A DNA stretch of 64,000 nucleotides from Mangrovivirga cuniculi. GTDB lineage: Bacteria > Bacteroidota > Bacteroidia > Cytophagales > Cyclobacteriaceae. Each line of letters begins with the position of its first letter. Positions within the stretch are counted from its first letter, which is position 1. The stretch lies in NCBI RefSeq assembly GCF_005166025.1, contig NZ_CP028923.1, positions 3,784,001 to 3,848,000 on the forward strand. The letters are read 5' to 3'. The position numbers and the translations under genes are program-made. Below are positions 62,171 through 64,000 of this stretch, piece after piece. The notes under the pieces were generated by a model that saw nothing but the letters and a program-made list of their open reading frames with translations, searched no databases and had not been told where the DNA came from.

Positions 62171-62947
62171 ATGGCAATAGTCACTTTTCTGTCAGATTTC
62201 GGTAACACTGATCATTACGTTGCAGCCGTAAAGGCTAAAATGCTTCGTGTAAATCCGGGTTTACAGATCATTGACATCTCTCATTCTGTGAGAAAACATA
62301 ACCTTATTCATTGTTCATACCTACTGAAAAATGTTTTTAGAGAATTTCCTGCTGGTAGTGTTCACCTGGTCTGTGTTGCCGGAGGTCAGGAAGGCGATGG
62401 TGAATTTATTGCAGTCAAGCTGGAAGAACATTATTTTGTCGGTAGGGATAATGGATTATTTAGTTTGCTCTCTGACCATGCTTCGATGGGTGTGGTAGAA
62501 TTAGCAAATAAAGCAGATCAGACTTTCCCTGAAAAGGTTGCTTTGGCCGAAGCTGCTGCCAGATTAGCCAGTGGAGAAACAATACATAATTTGGGACCAC
62601 GTAAGCCAGAGATGAGAAAACTACTTAACAGGACATCCCGCGCTACAAAAAAGCAAATTCAGGGACATGTCATACATGTGGACCATTTTGGTAACCTTGT
62701 GACAAATATCCTCAAACAGGACTTTGATATCCTTACTAAGGAAAGGGGTTTCACAATTATTTTTGGCAGGGAAAAACACAATAAAATTTTTAAAAATTAC
62801 AATGAAGTTGAGCCCGGAGAATGCTTTACCTTGTTTAACAGCGATGGTGTAATGGAGATTGGCATCTCTCAGGGAAATGCTTCCGAACTTCTGGGCCTTG
62901 ATTTTGATAGTCCGGTGAACATCATTTTCGATGAATCCACCCCTTAG
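62171..62947 (+). CDS. SAM hydroxide adenosyltransferase (DUF62)
   Basis: A 258-residue enzyme of the SAM-dependent halogenase/hydroxide adenosyltransferase family, which splits SAM to adenosine and methionine using water. The N-terminal segment TFLSDFGNTDHYVAAVKAKML and DISHSVRKHN, VHLVCVAGGQ and VGRDNGLFS are diagnostic; VIHVDHFGNLVTNI lies in the C-terminal domain. No halogenase-specific loop is visible. A possible -7 box TAGTTTTG lies at 62128-62135. Confidence 0.92.
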   Translation: MAIVTFLSDFGNTDHYVAAVKAKMLRVNPGLQIIDISHSVRKHNLIHCSYLLKNVFREFPAGSVHLVCVAGGQEGDGEFIAVKLEEHYFVGRDNGLFSLLSDHASMGVVELANKADQTFPEKVALAEAAARLASGETIHNLGPRKPEMRKLLNRTSRATKKQIQGHVIHVDHFGNLVTNILKQDFDILTKERGFTIIFGREKHNKIFKNYNEVEPGECFTLFNSDGVMEIGISQGNASELLGLDFDSPVNIIFDESTP

Positions 62948-63051
62948 AAATCGGTTTACCTCATAAACCATACATTGCTAGCATTTGAAAATTAATTCAT
63001 TTTTTTAGAAGCTCTCTGATAGACAAATTTGCGTAAGCTAAGTAAATAACT

Positions 63052-64000
63052 ATGTCAGAGACTTTTTCACATATCATTCAGGACAACAGAATTAACGAAA
63101 AGCAAAATCTATCCCATCTTACAGAGCCGGTGGTGATACTTGATCAGGCCTGGTTTGAATTAACCGCAAAGCTGATCGAATCTACGGGTAAAAAGAATGA
63201 GATAAACAAAAAGCTTTTCTCTTTTGCATCTGAATTGTCGAGAAATATGTTTGTGAAATATTTCGAAGACAAAGAATTCAGCTTTTCAGATAAAAAGTTT
63301 ACTATCTCAAGATACCTTAAAGACAGTGGGCTCGGTAATGTTGAATTATCAACCATCTCAGAAAAAGGAGGCGAAATAATTTCAACCACCTTGTGCAAGA
63401 GCTTTGATAAAGAGATCGATAAAGATTTTTTTAGCAATCCTTATGCCATGGGAGTATTGTGCGGAGGACTAAGTGCCGCTTATGATCTTGAGGAAGAAGA
63501 ATCTTTTACTTATTCAAAAGTGTCTTGCAAATCGGCAGGAGACAGTTTCTGCTCATTTAAAATTGAGAGAATAAGTGAAGAGAACCCTTACTGTTATAAT
63601 TCTCCGGAATGGGGTAGTTTTCAAATAGCTAATTCATTTACAGTTAATAATCATTTCGATATGATCACGGAGACAGCTATCTCACTTCCGTTTTATGGTG
63701 ATCATAATGGCGAGATTCAGTGTTTAAATAACTCCTTAGTTAAAGTTTTTAGCAATTACCTGGCATTTTTCCCTTTCCTGATCTGTGAAATAGCTAAAAC
63801 AGACTCTGAAGGAATGCCGGTATGTAAAAGATATAATAGATTAATATCAGATCTGTTTATTCATTTCTTCGAACATCTCTACAGGTCTGCAGAATGGAAA
63901 GGACTAACAATTGATTCTATTCATAAAAATCAGGATATGGCAGATTGCTTAATAGCATTCGTTAATGCCTTAGGTTATGGAAAGTTTATTCGCAAAAGCT
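63052..64000 (+). CDS. V4R-like domain protein, 3' end missing
   Basis: An open frame from the ATG at 63052 to the end of the window (316 codons visible, no stop). The first ~30 residues are polar. Between residues ~30 and 185 there is a helix-strand pattern ending with KVSCKSAGDSFCSFKIER, where the Cys-x-x-x-Gly-Asp-x-x-Cys-x-F pattern is typical of V4R (4-vinyl-reductase-like) small-molecule sensor domains. The rest resembles a second, related half. The function is unknown; V4R domains often regulate neighbouring systems by binding a ligand. It begins 104 bases after the SAM adenosyltransferase gene on the same strand. Confidence 0.65.
   Translation, partial: MSETFSHIIQDNRINEKQNLSHLTEPVVILDQAWFELTAKLIESTGKKNEINKKLFSFASELSRNMFVKYFEDKEFSFSDKKFTISRYLKDSGLGNVELSTISEKGGEIISTTLCKSFDKEIDKDFFSNPYAMGVLCGGLSAAYDLEEEESFTYSKVSCKSAGDSFCSFKIERISEENPYCYNSPEWGSFQIANSFTVNNHFDMITETAISLPFYGDHNGEIQCLNNSLVKVFSNYLAFFPFLICEIAKTDSEGMPVCKRYNRLISDLFIHFFEHLYRSAEWKGLTIDSIHKNQDMADCLIAFVNALGYGKFIRKS

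Noticed and set aside
63144-63437. 97-codon minus-strand ORF at the right end
   Set aside because: It is a shadow of the V4R-like gene, whose plus-strand frame has recognisable motifs.
1-64000. CRISPR arrays, insertion sequences, prophage, toxin-antitoxin or restriction genes
   Set aside because: Looked for on both strands; no direct-repeat array, transposase, integrase or defence gene was found.

Overview
The window reads as a chromosomal segment of a low-GC member of the Bacteroidota, most likely a Cytophagales-type marine or soil bacterium. The reasons are a eukaryotic-type (GT3) glycogen synthase, an arginine operon built around an N-acylornithine carbamoyltransferase rather than ornithine carbamoyltransferase, a CarboxypepD_reg/TonB outer-membrane barrel, PorT-like OMPs, a CrtA-type carotenoid oxygenase, TAnnTTTG-like promoters and many small secreted proteins. 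No rRNA, tRNA, CRISPR array, insertion sequence or phage module was found. Gene density is high and almost all genes are recognisable housekeeping or membrane functions.

Layout. 0-5 kb: end of glycogen synthase, three tandem paralogous secreted beta-sandwich proteins, a membrane-anchored J protein. 4.8-8.4 kb (minus): AraC regulator, VOC protein, bestrophin, cystathionine gamma-synthase/lyase. 8.4-12.5 kb: TVP38-family protein, MscS channel, ammonium transporter. 12.6-18.9 kb (plus): giant AsmA-like protein, then a TetR-like regulator paired with an ABC1 kinase. 18.9-21.3 kb (minus): flavin reductase-SDR-small protein operon and a lone sulfotransferase. 21.3-24.3 kb (plus): TPR lipoprotein, Sua5, Pgk. 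24.6-29.7 kb: old yellow enzyme, a histidine-kinase-like protein without ATPase domain, small hydrolase, OMP, Tag, DUF2905. 29.7-34.4 kb (minus): an overlapping operon ending in a PlsB-like acyltransferase and GpsA, which together can make and acylate glycerol-3-phosphate. 34.6-39.3 kb: SQOR-like sulfide:quinone oxidoreductase with a Crp/Fnr-like palindrome, CrtA-like protein, TonB receptor. 39.4-46.8 kb: thioesterase + CNNM protein, His-rich secreted protein, amidohydrolase lipoprotein, BNR-repeat protein.

47.2-55.5 kb (minus) is a complete arginine operon in the order GNAT acyltransferase, argG, argC, argD, argF', argB, argE, argH, with overlapping or touching genes. The carbamoyltransferase carries Pro at the residue known to select succinyl- over acetylornithine. 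In front of it lies a ~155-nt segment with several nested and mutually exclusive hairpins, the best candidate here for an undescribed regulatory RNA. 55.9-64 kb: RecQ, enoyl-CoA hydratase, ComEC, GNAT, PhoH (minus), then SAM hydroxide adenosyltransferase and the start of a V4R-like protein (plus).

Four genes between 40 and 58.5 kb (CNNM protein, BNR protein, argG, enoyl-CoA hydratase) are interrupted by six apparent one-base losses, nearly all in short homopolymers. The reading frames resume perfectly, so I regard these as probable consensus errors, not true pseudogenes.
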